Assembly (NCBI RefSeq): GCF_007097395.1
Contig: NZ_VKDC01000005.1
Location: 463,813-527,812, forward strand
Length of the DNA stretch: 64,000 nt
Source of the DNA: Fulvivirga sp. M361
Lineage (GTDB): Bacteria > Bacteroidota > Bacteroidia > Cytophagales > Cyclobacteriaceae
Direction: 5' to 3'
Made by a program: the position numbers and the translations under genes. The notes under the pieces are model-generated. The model was not told the DNA's origin. It made no database searches and was given only the letters and a program-made list of their open reading frames with translations. Position 1 is the first letter of the stretch. Each line of letters opens with the position of its first letter. Shown here one piece after another: positions 54,704 to 64,000 of the stretch.

Positions 54704-56071
54704 TTACTTTTTAGTCTTGTCTTTTTCTTTCTTTTCTTCTTCCTTTATAAGGTCCCCTTCTTCAAGTCTTTTTGATACCACCAAAAATGGTCCGGATACT
54801 ACATATTCATCCTGTTCAACACCATCAAGTACTTCAATATTTTCGTAATCACTGATGCCAGTCACTACCTCTTTCATTTTAACAACGCCATTCTCAGCAA
54901 CAAACACAACTTCTTTCACCTCTTCTTTTTTTCCAGGGGATTTGTCATCGTCTTTATTCTCGTCATCTTTATCATCTTTTTTTCCTCGTTCTTTCTCCTC
55001 TCCAGGTATCCGCGTGGTCACAGCTGACAATGGCACTGAAAGTACGTTATCTTTTTGATTGGTAATGATCTCCACACTGGCAGTCATTCCCGGACGAAAT
55101 GGATATTTATTACCCTCCGCTACCAGGTCTTGATAAGAAGAATTTAATATTCTGATCCTGACTTCAAATTCAGTCACTGCGTCGGAAGACGCTTTATCAT
55201 TCGCAGTATTAGCTATTGCAGTTACCGTTCCTTTGAATTCTTTATCCATATAAGAATAGGAATCCACGTCAATAATGACCGTATCACCAACAGTGACTCT
55301 GATGATGTCGTTTTCATTGACATTAACCCTTACTTCCATTTTATTGAGATCTGCTATTCTCATGATCTCGGTGCCTTGAAATTGTTGGGTCCCCAATACG
55401 GTCTCTCCTTTTTCAACATTTAGTTTGCTTATTATACCGCTCATTGGAGCTATAATTGTTGTTCGGCGAAGATTCTCCTGGGCCTGAGAAAGTGAGGCTT
55501 CACTGCTTTTAACAACAAACTTAGCGGCCTCTAACAGCTCCTGAGCCGATTTCAAATCATTTTTAGCCACGTCATAGTTTTGTTGGGCCAGCTGCCAGTC
55601 TGCTTCGGAGATCACCTTCTCATCCCATAGTTTCTGTTGTCTTTCGTAATCCAGTTTCGCTCTTTGGAAAGTAGCTTTAGACCGTGATAAGGATGCCTCA
55701 GACGAAGCGCGGTTAGCTCGTTGTGTATTTAGAGATGCCCTGGATTGCTCTAATGCAGCAACAAAATTATCCGGCCTGATCTTAGCAAGCACCTCGTTTT
55801 GACGAACTGAATCCCCTTCTTCTACATTCAACGATATTAGCTCACCTGAAACTTCAGGGCTCATTTTTATCTCTACTACGGGCTGCACCATTCCTGAAGC
55901 ACTGACCTTTTCAGTAATCGATACACGAGCGGCTTGTGCCAGGATTACTTCAGTTTGGTTTGGATTACCAATCCAGCCAGTTGACTTTCCTACAACCACA
56001 AAAAGAACGATTAAGATAAATCCACCTAATAAGTAGTATATCCATTTGTTAGATTTTTTCTTCGTTGCCAT
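54704..56071 (-). CDS. HlyD/MacA-like periplasmic adaptor protein
   Basis: The 455-residue protein has an N-terminal membrane anchor (about residues 10-28), a biotinyl-lipoyl domain (EVSGELISLNVEEGDSVRQNEVLAKI), a long coiled-coil hairpin (about residues 105-205), a second lipoyl half (SGIISKLNVEKGETV) and a beta-barrel domain. The C-terminus includes a low-complexity, Lys/Asp/Glu-rich insert (about 355-385) and a similar tail. This is the adaptor of a tripartite efflux pump. It follows TolC by 3 bases, but no pump gene is adjacent. Confidence 0.88.
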   Translation of the reverse strand: MATKKKSNKWIYYLLGGFILIVLFVVVGKSTGWIGNPNQTEVILAQAARVSITEKVSASGMVQPVVEIKMSPEVSGELISLNVEEGDSVRQNEVLAKIRPDNFVAALEQSRASLNTQRANRASSEASLSRSKATFQRAKLDYERQQKLWDEKVISEADWQLAQQNYDVAKNDLKSAQELLEAAKFVVKSSEASLSQAQENLRRTTIIAPMSGIISKLNVEKGETVLGTQQFQGTEIMRIADLNKMEVRVNVNENDIIRVTVGDTVIIDVDSYSYMDKEFKGTVTAIANTANDKASSDAVTEFEVRIRILNSSYQDLVAEGNKYPFRPGMTASVEIITNQKDNVLSVPLSAVTTRIPGEEKERGKKDDKDDENKDDDKSPGKKEEVKEVVFVAENGVVKMKEVVTGISDYENIEVLDGVEQDEYVVSGPFLVVSKRLEEGDLIKEEEKKEKDKTKK

Positions 56072-56074
56072 TGT

Positions 56075-57523
56075 TTAGAATTCTAAGGTTTTGCCCTGGT
56101 AAAAATCCAGTATTTTTAGTTTAAAAATATAGTCATATTTTGCCCTGAGCAGGTCGGACTGAGCTTGGAAAAGATCATTTTCTGCAATTTGATAATCTAC
56201 GAAATTTACGGCACCAAAGTCATAGCGCTGTTTAGTAACTCTGAATGATTCTTCCCTGGCCTCTACCTGTGTGATGGACGCATAGTATGATTTGGAAGCC
56301 GCTTCGACATCATAATAAGCCTGTTCTATCACCTGCCATAATTGATATTTGACATCCTTTAGGTTAATATCCGCCTGCTCCTGACTTATAACGGCACGTT
56401 GAATACCGGCTCTTGCCTGAAAGCGATTGAAAATGGGGATGTTCAAATTAAATTGTATGAATTTGCTCAGGTTATCATCGATCTGGTCTCCGAAACTATA
56501 TCCTTGAACCACCCTGCCAGATGGAACCTCAACTTCGTCTAGCACTACCTGATTAGTACCTTCCACGAAACCTACCGGCTCAAAAGCAGTAGTTGGCTCA
56601 CCTCCATCACGGATAAATCGTGGTAAATCAGCCGTAGCATCAGAATACCTGGTAGCCATTCCACCTCTTAAACTCAACGTAGGATAAAGATTCCCTTTAG
56701 CCGCTTTTACCCCCCAGTCAGCACTTTCCTGTTGTAATTGAGCACTTTGTATTTCCGGTAAATTAAGTAACGCCAGTTCGTAAACCTCCAGTACTGTAAC
56801 GTCCAATAGGTTTTCCTCTACATTTATCTCCGGGATTACAATTTCTACTTGTGAAGCCGGTGGCAGTTGCAGTGCTTGTTTTAACTGGATCTTTGAAAGT
56901 TTGTAGTTATTTTCTGCATTCACCACATTTACTTCATTGGTAGCTTTTTGGGCTTGAAGGTCCAGCAAAGTAGCCTGTGGTAAAGCTCCGGCTTCCACCT
57001 GTTTCGTGGTCCTGTCTACCTGTTGTTCTGTTGAATTCAACTGCTTAAGGGTATTATCATAAAGCTCTTTATTGAATAATATATTAGTATACAACGTAAT
57101 TACGTTCAGAATAACATCGTTTTTGGTTTTATCCAGGTCTTTCCCGCTAGCCTGGAAAGCTGCCTGATTTTGTCTTATGGTATTCCTAAGGTTCATCCCT
57201 CCAAAAATGGGTACCGTACCACCAATGGAACCGTCAGAAGCAGCTATACGCTGATCAACAAAAAGGTTAGTGGTAGGGTCAATAGACCTACCCCAATTCC
57301 AACTGTAGCTGGCATTTGCACTGGCATTTGGAAGCAAAGCCATTTTAGATTGCTGGAAGTTTATGTTGCTGGATTGTAAATTCAACTCAGAACGCTGAAT
57401 AGCCAGGTTATTTTCCAATGCGTAGTCTATGCATTCCTGTAACGTCCACACTTCCGTTTCTACCGCTTGCCCGAACAATGAAGCAAACCGGCCAATAAAT
57501 ACTATGAGTAAGATAATTCTCAT
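56075..57523 (-). CDS. TolC-family outer membrane efflux protein
   Basis: The 482-residue protein has a signal peptide (residues about 1-20), then two repeats of long helices, with the TolC start pattern LQECIDYALENNLAIQRSELNL and strands such as NASYSWNWGRSIDPTTN. It is an outer-membrane channel tunnel. It lies 12 bases after sdaAB and 3 bases before the adaptor gene. Confidence 0.88.
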   Translation of the reverse strand: MRIILLIVFIGRFASLFGQAVETEVWTLQECIDYALENNLAIQRSELNLQSSNINFQQSKMALLPNASANASYSWNWGRSIDPTTNLFVDQRIAASDGSIGGTVPIFGGMNLRNTIRQNQAAFQASGKDLDKTKNDVILNVITLYTNILFNKELYDNTLKQLNSTEQQVDRTTKQVEAGALPQATLLDLQAQKATNEVNVVNAENNYKLSKIQLKQALQLPPASQVEIVIPEINVEENLLDVTVLEVYELALLNLPEIQSAQLQQESADWGVKAAKGNLYPTLSLRGGMATRYSDATADLPRFIRDGGEPTTAFEPVGFVEGTNQVVLDEVEVPSGRVVQGYSFGDQIDDNLSKFIQFNLNIPIFNRFQARAGIQRAVISQEQADINLKDVKYQLWQVIEQAYYDVEAASKSYYASITQVEAREESFRVTKQRYDFGAVNFVDYQIAENDLFQAQSDLLRAKYDYIFKLKILDFYQGKTLEF

Positions 57524-57535
57524 TGCAAGAAAAAT

Positions 57536-58213
57536 TTATAGGTCTATGTTCGGGATATAGACTACTTCCCTTATCCAGCTAAGGCTCTTCAGGTATTCTA
57601 AAGAGACTGGCTTCAACCCTGAGTCCATCTCTATGACCAGGCAGGCAATGTCGTTCTTTCCTTTGCGGGACACCGACATTGTGGCAATATTACAATCTTC
57701 ATTGGATAGTATGTTAGCTACATTGGCTATGCTACCCTTAATGTCTTCTGCCTTAATGATCAGTGTATGCAACGCCGCGGAAAAATTGGCATTAAAGCCG
57801 TCAACCTCCGCTATATTAATAACTCCTCCTCCTTTACTTTCACCAACTACTTCTATTTGTCGCTGACCTCTCGACATATCCAGTTTTATAGTATTAGGAT
57901 GTAAAGTTGATGCATTTCCTACTGACTTGAACTGATACGTTAACCCTTCCTTTTCAGCATGTTCAAATGCGTTTCGTATTCTTACGTCATCGGTTTTATA
58001 ATCTAATAACCCTGCTATTATGGCCTTATCGCTACCATGTCCTTCATAAGTACGGGCAAAAGAATTATAAAAAGTAATGACAGCTGTTTCTGGTCCCCCC
58101 CCTAATACTCTGATCGCAGCTCTGGCTATACGCACTACTCCTGCGGTATGAGAACTCGAAGGGCCTATCATGACCGGTCCTATCATATCGAAAATACCAC
58201 TTTTTTCAGCCAT
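57536..58213 (-). CDS. sdaAB: L-serine ammonia-lyase, iron-sulfur-dependent, beta subunit
   Basis: The enzyme, with an alpha subunit, deaminates L-serine to pyruvate. The 225-residue protein has the serine dehydratase beta domain with IGPVMIGPSSSHTAG (about residues 11-25) and a C-terminal ACT domain (about 150-225). The alpha subunit carrying the catalytic Fe-S cluster is not encoded nearby. It leads an apparent operon with tolC and the adaptor gene. Confidence 0.9.
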   Translation of the reverse strand: MAEKSGIFDMIGPVMIGPSSSHTAGVVRIARAAIRVLGGGPETAVITFYNSFARTYEGHGSDKAIIAGLLDYKTDDVRIRNAFEHAEKEGLTYQFKSVGNASTLHPNTIKLDMSRGQRQIEVVGESKGGGVINIAEVDGFNANFSAALHTLIIKAEDIKGSIANVANILSNEDCNIATMSVSRKGKNDIACLVIEMDSGLKPVSLEYLKSLSWIREVVYIPNIDL

Positions 58214-58351
58214 GTTTGTTTTTTATAGATGCACTATCAATATTAATTATATTTTTACTCTGCTAATGTTGATATCTGTATAAATGGTCATTTTAATGTA
58301 TGAAATCGCAAAATGGGCGAATGAAATCATTTACGCTCCAAATCTCTCTGT

Positions 58352-59170
58352 ATGAAGGCTTACTTTAACGGTACCTGGATTGAAAACGATATAAGGCTGC
58401 CTCTGAATGATAGGGGGCTTCAATTCGGTGACGGATTGTTTGAAACTATAATTGTCAAAGATGGTGCCGTTAGATTTTTAAAACATCATCTCACCAGAAT
58501 ACAAAAGGGCGCTGAGGTAATGGGGTTAAAAAATTTACCATTTTCTATTGAGGAATTAGAAAACGTTATACTCAAAGTTCTCGCACTTAACAAAATAGAT
58601 AAACATGCCCGTGTTAAATTACAGATATGGCGCCAACCATCTTCAAGAAATGGCTATCATCCTACCTCATTAGATGTCAATATTCTAGTGACAGCCTCCG
58701 AACATGTGCCTTTCGTAAGCAGAGTTATTGAAAAAGTATCATTTTGCACATCAGTTGCACTTACCTATTCAGCTGTATCCCGATTTAAAACAATCAGTGC
58801 ATTACCTTATGTAATGGCCTCTAAAGAAGCAGAAGAAAAAGGTATGGATGACCTTATTTTACTTAATGAGAGAGGCCTGGTAAGTGAGTGCATCATGTCG
58901 AATATCTTCTGGATTAAGGACAAAACGATTTTCACTCCCAGTTTGGCAACAGGATGCATTGAGGGCATTATGCGCAATCATCTGATAACACAATGCCATC
59001 AAAGTATTGACCCAATTATTGAGGTCGAAGCCAAACCAGCAGAATTAGCGAAGGCTGATGTAATTTTCAGCGCTAACGTTGCTGGTTTTTATATTTTTCA
59101 AAATGTCAACACACGGCCTTTCTCGACCCGGCATCCTACGATGCAAGCCTTGATCAATAACACAGCCTGA
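58352..59170 (+). CDS. Class IV aminotransferase (aminodeoxychorismate lyase / branched-chain type)
   Basis: The 272-residue fold-type IV PLP enzyme has LNDRGLQFGDGLFETI (about residues 18-33), the PLP lysine Lys146 in SRFKTISALPYVMASKEA, and LVSECIMSNIFW with the PLP nitrogen-binding Glu. PabC-type aminodeoxychorismate lyases and D-amino acid transaminases share these features. The length fits PabC, but pabA/pabB are absent here. Confidence 0.82.
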   Translation: MKAYFNGTWIENDIRLPLNDRGLQFGDGLFETIIVKDGAVRFLKHHLTRIQKGAEVMGLKNLPFSIEELENVILKVLALNKIDKHARVKLQIWRQPSSRNGYHPTSLDVNILVTASEHVPFVSRVIEKVSFCTSVALTYSAVSRFKTISALPYVMASKEAEEKGMDDLILLNERGLVSECIMSNIFWIKDKTIFTPSLATGCIEGIMRNHLITQCHQSIDPIIEVEAKPAELAKADVIFSANVAGFYIFQNVNTRPFSTRHPTMQALINNTA

Positions 59171-59445
59171 AGTACCTGGTGTTACACCATGAATCACTGG
59201 TATGTTAAAAGCTCTTGATATTTAAACGTACCATTTCACTCTTAAAAAACGATCTGACCCAGAGGAAGCAAAACTTGTTCAATTATTTTCACAAAAAAAA
59301 TAAAATGTATAAATCGGCTCAAATCTTACGTAGAGGGCGAATGTTGAAAACATGTGGATAACTTCTTTAGCCAACTATTAAAAAAAATTTTATCCTAACT
59401 GAATTAATTTATATTATTGCTCTGTAAGGATACAGTCAATACCCT

Positions 59446-59682
59446 ATGTTTAATGAACCCGATGTTTTAATGAGTAAGGTGAGGATGATCATGGAATCTC
59501 CTACTGAACGCACTAAATATCAAGAGTTTACAACCTTTCAGGAAAAGCTTAACTTTATTAAGAATCACTTTATCATGAACGATATGGCTGTTCGATTGTT
59601 AGAGCGAAAATATCTCCTTAGTAGTGATAAAAGAGATGAATTAATAAGGACTGTCGAAGATATTATCGACAAAATTGACTGA
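59446..59682 (+). CDS. Small hypothetical protein, 78 residues
   Basis: The protein is helical and charged, with an early segment MSKVRMIMESPTERTKYQ and a C-terminal RDELIRTVEDIIDKID. It has no signal peptide and no motif I recognise. It is transcribed from its own AT-rich upstream region and ends 24 bases before the convergent thyA. It is likely real given its composition and the free space around it. Confidence 0.55.
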   Translation: MFNEPDVLMSKVRMIMESPTERTKYQEFTTFQEKLNFIKNHFIMNDMAVRLLERKYLLSSDKRDELIRTVEDIIDKID

Positions 59683-59705
59683 TTAACAGCCCGTTAAACC
59701 TTACA

Positions 59706-60500
59706 TCAGACCGCTATTGGTGCTTTAATGCTGGCATGTGCTTCATAGCCTGTGATTTCAAAGTCCTCAAATTTGTATTCAAAGATGGATGCAGGCTTTC
59801 TTTTAATCTTTAATTGCGGTAATGCCAGCTCTTTACGAGTTAATTGAAGCCTGGCTTGTTCCTGATGATTTGAATAAAGGTGCACATCTCCACCGGTCCA
59901 AACGAACTCTCCGGGTTCCAGATCACATTGCTGAGCAAACAAATGGACCAATAAAGCATACGAAGCGATATTAAAAGGTACACCTAAAAAGTAATCTGCA
60001 CTTCTCTGGTATAATTGGCAGGACAGTTGACCATTAGCCACATAAAATTGAAAGAGTGCATGACATGGAGGTAAAGCCATTTTGTTTACTTCTGCAGGAT
60101 TCCATGCACTAACTATATGTCTTCTGGAATCAGGGTTGTCCTTAATCTGCTGTATTACCTGTGCAATTTGATCCACTGTTTCACCTCCCGGGGCGGGCCA
60201 ACTTCTCCATTGATGACCATATACTGGTCCCAAGTCACCATTTTCATCTGCCCACTCATCCCAAATAGACACACCATTGTCTTTCAAATATTTGATATTG
60301 GTATCGCCACTCAAAAACCAAAGTAACTCATGAATAATGGATCTGGTGTGTAATTTCTTAGTGGTTAAAAGAGGAAAACCCTTAGTCAGATCAAAGCGTA
60401 ACTGTCTGCCAAAGACAGATAAAGTTCCGGTCCCGGTCCTATCACCTTTTAGTACACCATTGTCCAGAATATCTTGCATCAGATCTAAATACACTCTCAT
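59706..60500 (-). CDS. thyA: Thymidylate synthase
   Basis: ThyA methylates dUMP to dTMP with methylene-tetrahydrofolate. The 264-residue protein has the catalytic Cys146 in [12 protein letters not shown], the DRTGTGT and FPLLTTKKL segments, and [12 protein letters not shown] at the C-terminal part. Length is exactly that of E. coli ThyA (264). No folA is adjacent. An inverted repeat lies 86 bases upstream. Confidence 0.96.
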   Translation of the reverse strand: MRVYLDLMQDILDNGVLKGDRTGTGTLSVFGRQLRFDLTKGFPLLTTKKLHTRSIIHELLWFLSGDTNIKYLKDNGVSIWDEWADENGDLGPVYGHQWRSWPAPGGETVDQIAQVIQQIKDNPDSRRHIVSAWNPAEVNKMALPPCHALFQFYVANGQLSCQLYQRSADYFLGVPFNIASYALLVHLFAQQCDLEPGEFVWTGGDVHLYSNHQEQARLQLTRKELALPQLKIKRKPASIFEYKFEDFEITGYEAHASIKAPIAV

Positions 60501-60585
60501 ACGATTTATGCTTTAGTAGCTCCAAGTAAAGCGTCAAACGAACTTCCTTGAACGCGTTATTTTTTTCAAACTATTGAATACAACA

Positions 60586-60636
60586 AAGTTAGATAAGCGT
60601 GTCGACAGGAATTATCTAACTTAAAGCTAAGTTAGA
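60586..60636. promoter_or_regulatory. Inverted repeat with third half-site between thyA and the RND gene
   Basis: AAGTTAGATAA (60586-60596) and TTATCTAACTT (60612-60622) are perfect 11-base arms with a 15-base loop. A further AAGTTAGA occurs at 60629-60636 in the first orientation. The array sits between two divergent genes. It may be an operator with three half-sites or a leader hairpin. Confidence 0.5.
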
Positions 60637-60769
60637 AATTAGAATAATAGTATTTGGTATTTAAGAATACGGAATTTTGATTTTAGCTTTAAATCCAAAA
60701 GAAAAAATCAGCAGTTGATTAAAACATTGGCAATGTGTTATGTTATGTTAGGATAAAATGTATTAATTA

Positions 60770-63046
60770 ATGTCAAGAAAGAGTGCTCGCTGGGGGTTAG
60801 TTATTGTTTTTCTAATTACCGTTTTCTTATCTTATTTCATAAAAGACCTACGATTCAATTACGTGTTTGAAGACTTTTTCCCTGTAGGTGATGCGGACCT
60901 GAAATACTACATGGAGTTTCGTGAAAAGTTTGAGAATGATAATAATTACCTGCTTATAGGTCTGGAAAACCGCCCTTCTATTTTTGAACAAACTTTTTTA
61001 TCTAAAGTAGACTCACTTTCCGAAAAACTCAGACAGCTTGAGCATGTCAATTCTGTTGTTTCCCTTACTACCTCTGAAAGGCCTATAATCAGTCAGGCTG
61101 GGTTCTACCGGTTGCCCTATGTTCATATTGAAGAACCTGAGCGTTATCAACAAGATTCCATCACTATTTACCAAAGCCCTTTATTAAAGGGGTCATTGGT
61201 TTCTAATGACGCAAATGCTGTGGCTATTTTGCTGAAACATGACGAACTAACTTCCAAAAAGGCTTCAGATGAATTTGCCTCAACTACTTTAGCAACTATC
61301 CAATCATTTAATTTTGACAACTATCATGTAGCAGGGAAGATCCATGCGCAAAAAGTATTCGTAAGTAAATTACAGGAAGAGCTACTTATTTTCTTATCGG
61401 CTTCCCTTATTTTAATCGTTTTTTTCCTGGCTGTAACCTATCGTAGCTGGTGGGGAGTACTCATGCCATTATGCGTCGTTCTCATTTCAGCTTTATGGAT
61501 CCTTGGGATCATAGGTGCATTTGATAAACCGTTAGACTTCATTATGGTCTTATTACCTACCATCATATTCGTGGTAGGCATGTCCGATGTGGTGCATATA
61601 ATGACCAAATATATCGAGCAACTGAGGCGGGGAAATAGTAAGATCTCTTCCATCAAAACTACATTCAAAGAAGTGGGACTGGCGACTTTTTTGACGTCCC
61701 TCACAACTTCTGTTGGCTTCCTGACCCTTTTAACAGCCAGTATCAAACCCATTCAAGGTTTCGGGCTATTTACCGCTATTGGTGTCTTTGTAGCTTTTAT
61801 CGTTGCCTTTACGTTGATTCCATTTTCGTTGTTATTACTGCCACGTCCACATATATCAAAAAAGCTCATACATCGCTCCCGTTGGTTCAAAGTACTCAGC
61901 AACTTATTCCTTAAAGTACTGAAAAATGCCAGGTGGATCATTTGGGTAAACCTGATATTGGTGGTTCTATCTATCTATGGGATATCAATGATACGTATCA
62001 ATACACGTCTTATAGAAGACCTACCTGATGACGACCCCTTAAAACAGGATTTTGTTTTTTTTGATGAAAATTTCGGAGGTTCAAGACCTTTCGAGTTAAC
62101 GGTAGAGGCCAATGGTGACCATTCGATTTTTGACCTCCCCGTTTTACATCAAATAGAGCATATCTCACAATACCTTACCGATTCTATGTACGCAGGTAGT
62201 GTAGTCGGCCCCCATGTCATCGTAAAGTCACTTAATCAGGCTGTAAATGGTGGTAATTCCAACGCTTTTACGCTACCTGAAAGTAATTATGAAAAGAGAC
62301 AAGTGGGGAAAAACCTGAAGCGACTCTTAAAAAGAAATGATGATATAGCGTCTATCGTCACCGACGATCAAAAGCTAGGCAGGATAAGCATGCGGGTTGG
62401 CGACATTGGCAGTGAACTATCTCTCAGCAGAACACGTAGATTGAGACGGTATATTCAGGAAACTACTGATCCGGCCATAGCTACATATAAGATTACAGGC
62501 ACCTCAAATCTCATCGATAAAAATAACGAATACCTGGCCAGAAATATGTTTGAAGGATTAGGTATCGCTTTTGCAGTAGTAGCAATGATTGCCGGGTTAT
62601 TATTCAGATCATTCCGAATGGTCATTGTTACACTTATTCCAAATGTAATACCCTTACTTGCAGTAGCCGGTATAATGGGAATATTTGGGGTAACACTAAA
62701 GTTATCTACCTCTATCGTTTTTACGATTGCCTTTGGAATTGCAGTAGATGATACTATTCACTTTACCAGCAAATTAAAATTAGAACTGGACAAGGGTAAA
62801 TCCATGCTTTATGCACTCAAAAGCACCTATTTAAGTACTGGAAAAGCATTAATGGTGACCAGCATTATTCTTTCAGGAGGCTTTCTGACTTTGATTCTGT
62901 CCTCTTTTGGAGGAACTTTTTACACAGGCCTGCTTATCAGCCTGACCTTGATTTTTGCATTGGTCATTGACATGACACTACTTCCTGTCCTGATTCTACA
63001 TTTTTCCGGAAAAACCAGAGTTGAAAAAAAACGTAATGAAGGTTAG
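60770..63046 (+). CDS. RND/MMPL-family transporter
   Basis: The 758-residue inner membrane protein shows the duplicated RND layout: one N-terminal span, a periplasmic loop (about residues 30-200), five spans (about 205-385), a second set of the same kind (about 395-750) and a short basic C-terminus. The small loops and IFVVGMSDVVHIMTKYIEQ and FGIAVDDTIHFTSKLKLEL repeats (the D-containing fourth-helix pair) place it in the MMPL/hydrophobe exporter group rather than AcrB. It may export lipids. The substrate is unknown. Confidence 0.87.
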   Translation: MSRKSARWGLVIVFLITVFLSYFIKDLRFNYVFEDFFPVGDADLKYYMEFREKFENDNNYLLIGLENRPSIFEQTFLSKVDSLSEKLRQLEHVNSVVSLTTSERPIISQAGFYRLPYVHIEEPERYQQDSITIYQSPLLKGSLVSNDANAVAILLKHDELTSKKASDEFASTTLATIQSFNFDNYHVAGKIHAQKVFVSKLQEELLIFLSASLILIVFFLAVTYRSWWGVLMPLCVVLISALWILGIIGAFDKPLDFIMVLLPTIIFVVGMSDVVHIMTKYIEQLRRGNSKISSIKTTFKEVGLATFLTSLTTSVGFLTLLTASIKPIQGFGLFTAIGVFVAFIVAFTLIPFSLLLLPRPHISKKLIHRSRWFKVLSNLFLKVLKNARWIIWVNLILVVLSIYGISMIRINTRLIEDLPDDDPLKQDFVFFDENFGGSRPFELTVEANGDHSIFDLPVLHQIEHISQYLTDSMYAGSVVGPHVIVKSLNQAVNGGNSNAFTLPESNYEKRQVGKNLKRLLKRNDDIASIVTDDQKLGRISMRVGDIGSELSLSRTRRLRRYIQETTDPAIATYKITGTSNLIDKNNEYLARNMFEGLGIAFAVVAMIAGLLFRSFRMVIVTLIPNVIPLLAVAGIMGIFGVTLKLSTSIVFTIAFGIAVDDTIHFTSKLKLELDKGKSMLYALKSTYLSTGKALMVTSIILSGGFLTLILSSFGGTFYTGLLISLTLIFALVIDMTLLPVLILHFSGKTRVEKKRNEG

Positions 63047-63066
63047 TCTCTTACCCTATACTACTT

Positions 63067-64000
63067 GTGAAAGGAAGCCTACTAATTTCAACTGTTTGTA
63101 TACTCTCCTTGATTATCTTTTTCGTGTCATGGAATACGACAAAAGAAAAAACAGGTGAAAAGATAAATGGTGCAAACCTTGTAGCACCTCCAAAACCTAT
63201 GGATAAAGAGGCCTTGATCCCATTGAAGTCAATCCATGCCGATTGGATTTCTGTCATCCCTTATGCTTTCATCAATCCAAATGAACCCACCGTGAGATTC
63301 GACTTTTCAGATCAATGGTGGGGTGAGAGTATAAAAGGCTCTTCCAAGATGATTGAAATGGCTAAGGAGCAAGGCTTTAATGTTATGTTAAAACCACATG
63401 TATGGGTACGTGGTCAAGGATGGGCCGGTGATTTTCAGCCGCAAAATGAACAAGATTGGAAAAACTGGCAGAAAAGTTATGAAAGATACATTCTGACCTT
63501 TGCTAAAATCGCGGAATCTCATGATGTTCCTCTACTTTGTGTCGGAACAGAATTCAGAAAAACAACAGTTCAACACCCGGAATATTGGCAACAACTTATA
63601 AGAAAGGTTAAAAACATTTACCAAGGTAAAATTACCTATGCTGCAAATTGGGATAACTACAAAAATATTACCTTTTGGGATGATCTGGACTACATCGGTA
63701 TAGATGCATACTTTCCGCTTAGCGAGAAAAAGACGCCAACCGTATATGAGCTGACCTCCAGCTGGGAAAGAATAGCTCATGAACTACAGGAATACTCTGC
63801 CCGGCACAGCAAGCCTATCTTATTTACCGAATATGGATATGAAAGCATAGATTATACGGCTGACGGGCACTGGAAGCATGACAAGGACACTCTTTCTGTA
63901 AACTATACAGCACAAATGAACGCATATGAAGGGCTATACAACGCCATATGGGATGAAACATGGTTTAAAGGTGGTTTTTTTTGGAAATGGCACCTTACCA
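63067..64000 (+). CDS. GH113-like glycoside hydrolase (3' end outside window)
   Basis: The translation starts at GTG 63067 with a hydrophobic segment (about residues 3-22) and then a TIM-barrel of GH113 type. Visible are IPYAFINPNEP, MLKPHVWVRGQGW, the acid/base Glu in CVGTEF, YIGIDAYFPL, and the nucleophile Glu in LFTEYGYES. These are the usual places in clan GH-A. The frame is open at base 64000, so the C-terminus is missing. It follows the RND gene by 20 bases and is likely cotranscribed. The substrate is probably a mannan or similar glycan, which is inference. Confidence 0.78.
   Translation, partial: MKGSLLISTVCILSLIIFFVSWNTTKEKTGEKINGANLVAPPKPMDKEALIPLKSIHADWISVIPYAFINPNEPTVRFDFSDQWWGESIKGSSKMIEMAKEQGFNVMLKPHVWVRGQGWAGDFQPQNEQDWKNWQKSYERYILTFAKIAESHDVPLLCVGTEFRKTTVQHPEYWQQLIRKVKNIYQGKITYAANWDNYKNITFWDDLDYIGIDAYFPLSEKKTPTVYELTSSWERIAHELQEYSARHSKPILFTEYGYESIDYTADGHWKHDKDTLSVNYTAQMNAYEGLYNAIWDETWFKGGFFWKWHLT

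Noticed and set aside
59353-59361. Perfect DnaA-box 9-mer (TGTGGATAA) in an AT-rich gap, possible origin
   Set aside because: It is a single box; a second copy (6039-6047) is far away and inside a small frame. About one such match per 130 kb of single strand is expected by chance, and no dnaA or dnaN gene is near.

Overview
The window looks like a stretch of a Bacteroidota chromosome, most likely an order Cytophagales-type organism. The evidence is the gene content: gldA-gldF-gldG gliding genes, a surface protein with a type IX secretion C-terminal domain next to a PorP/SprF-like gene, a small Hc1-type histone H1-like gene, a probable serine palmitoyltransferase, a DUF6913-like gene beside dapA, and TTG...TAnnTTTG-like promoters. 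Genes are dense on both strands. I saw no rRNA, tRNA, CRISPR array, transposase or prophage.

Region by region. 1-9 kb: partial mannose-6-phosphate isomerase (minus), lgt, a J-domain/TPR membrane protein with a TerB-like partner, an OmpA-domain protein, a class III aminotransferase, a small unrecognised ORF, a KirBac-type potassium channel, and on the minus strand cysH with a sugar epimerase. 9-13 kb: an unusual compact cassette with a TIGR03032-like protein, two free-standing acyl carrier proteins, a cytochrome P450 and two paralogous GNAT-like proteins, packed with overlapping or nearly touching ends. 13-17.3 kb: a 1147-residue FG-GAP/cadherin-like type IX secreted surface protein and its PorP/SprF-like partner. 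17.4-23.5 kb: queD-folE, MarR, aconitase, a PagL-like outer membrane deacylase and a VanX-like dipeptidase. 23.5-29.6 kb (minus): gldA, then gldF-gldG-DUF4340-aguB-aguA. 29.7-33 kb: MarR+GNAT with a palindromic operator, a TerB-like gene, murB, and a VapBC-type toxin-antitoxin pair with a perfect palindrome upstream.

33-43 kb: an ECF sigma factor with a membrane protein and a Spy/LTXXQ-like periplasmic protein, a barrel-like protein, xseA-xseB, an M1 peptidase, ligA-DUF6913-dapA, a bidirectional terminator and the Hc1 gene. 43-49 kb: serine palmitoyltransferase-like enzyme, biotin carboxylase, DUF1015, maf and a CPBP-like membrane protein. 49-54.6 kb: a glycan locus with two GT9, one GT2, one GT4 and two FkbM methyltransferases on alternating strands. 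54.7-64 kb: sdaAB-tolC-hlyD (minus), a pabC-like aminotransferase, a small hypothetical gene, thyA, an RND/MMPL exporter and a partial GH113-like glycosidase.

The best candidate for something undescribed is the 9.2-13.0 kb carrier-protein cassette. It has two ACPs, two GNAT-fold relatives and a P450, but no ketosynthase, adenylation or acyltransferase domain. It reads as a small acyl-ACP tailoring or N-acylation pathway, which is inference only. All assignments were made by reading the sequence and translations, without database searches.
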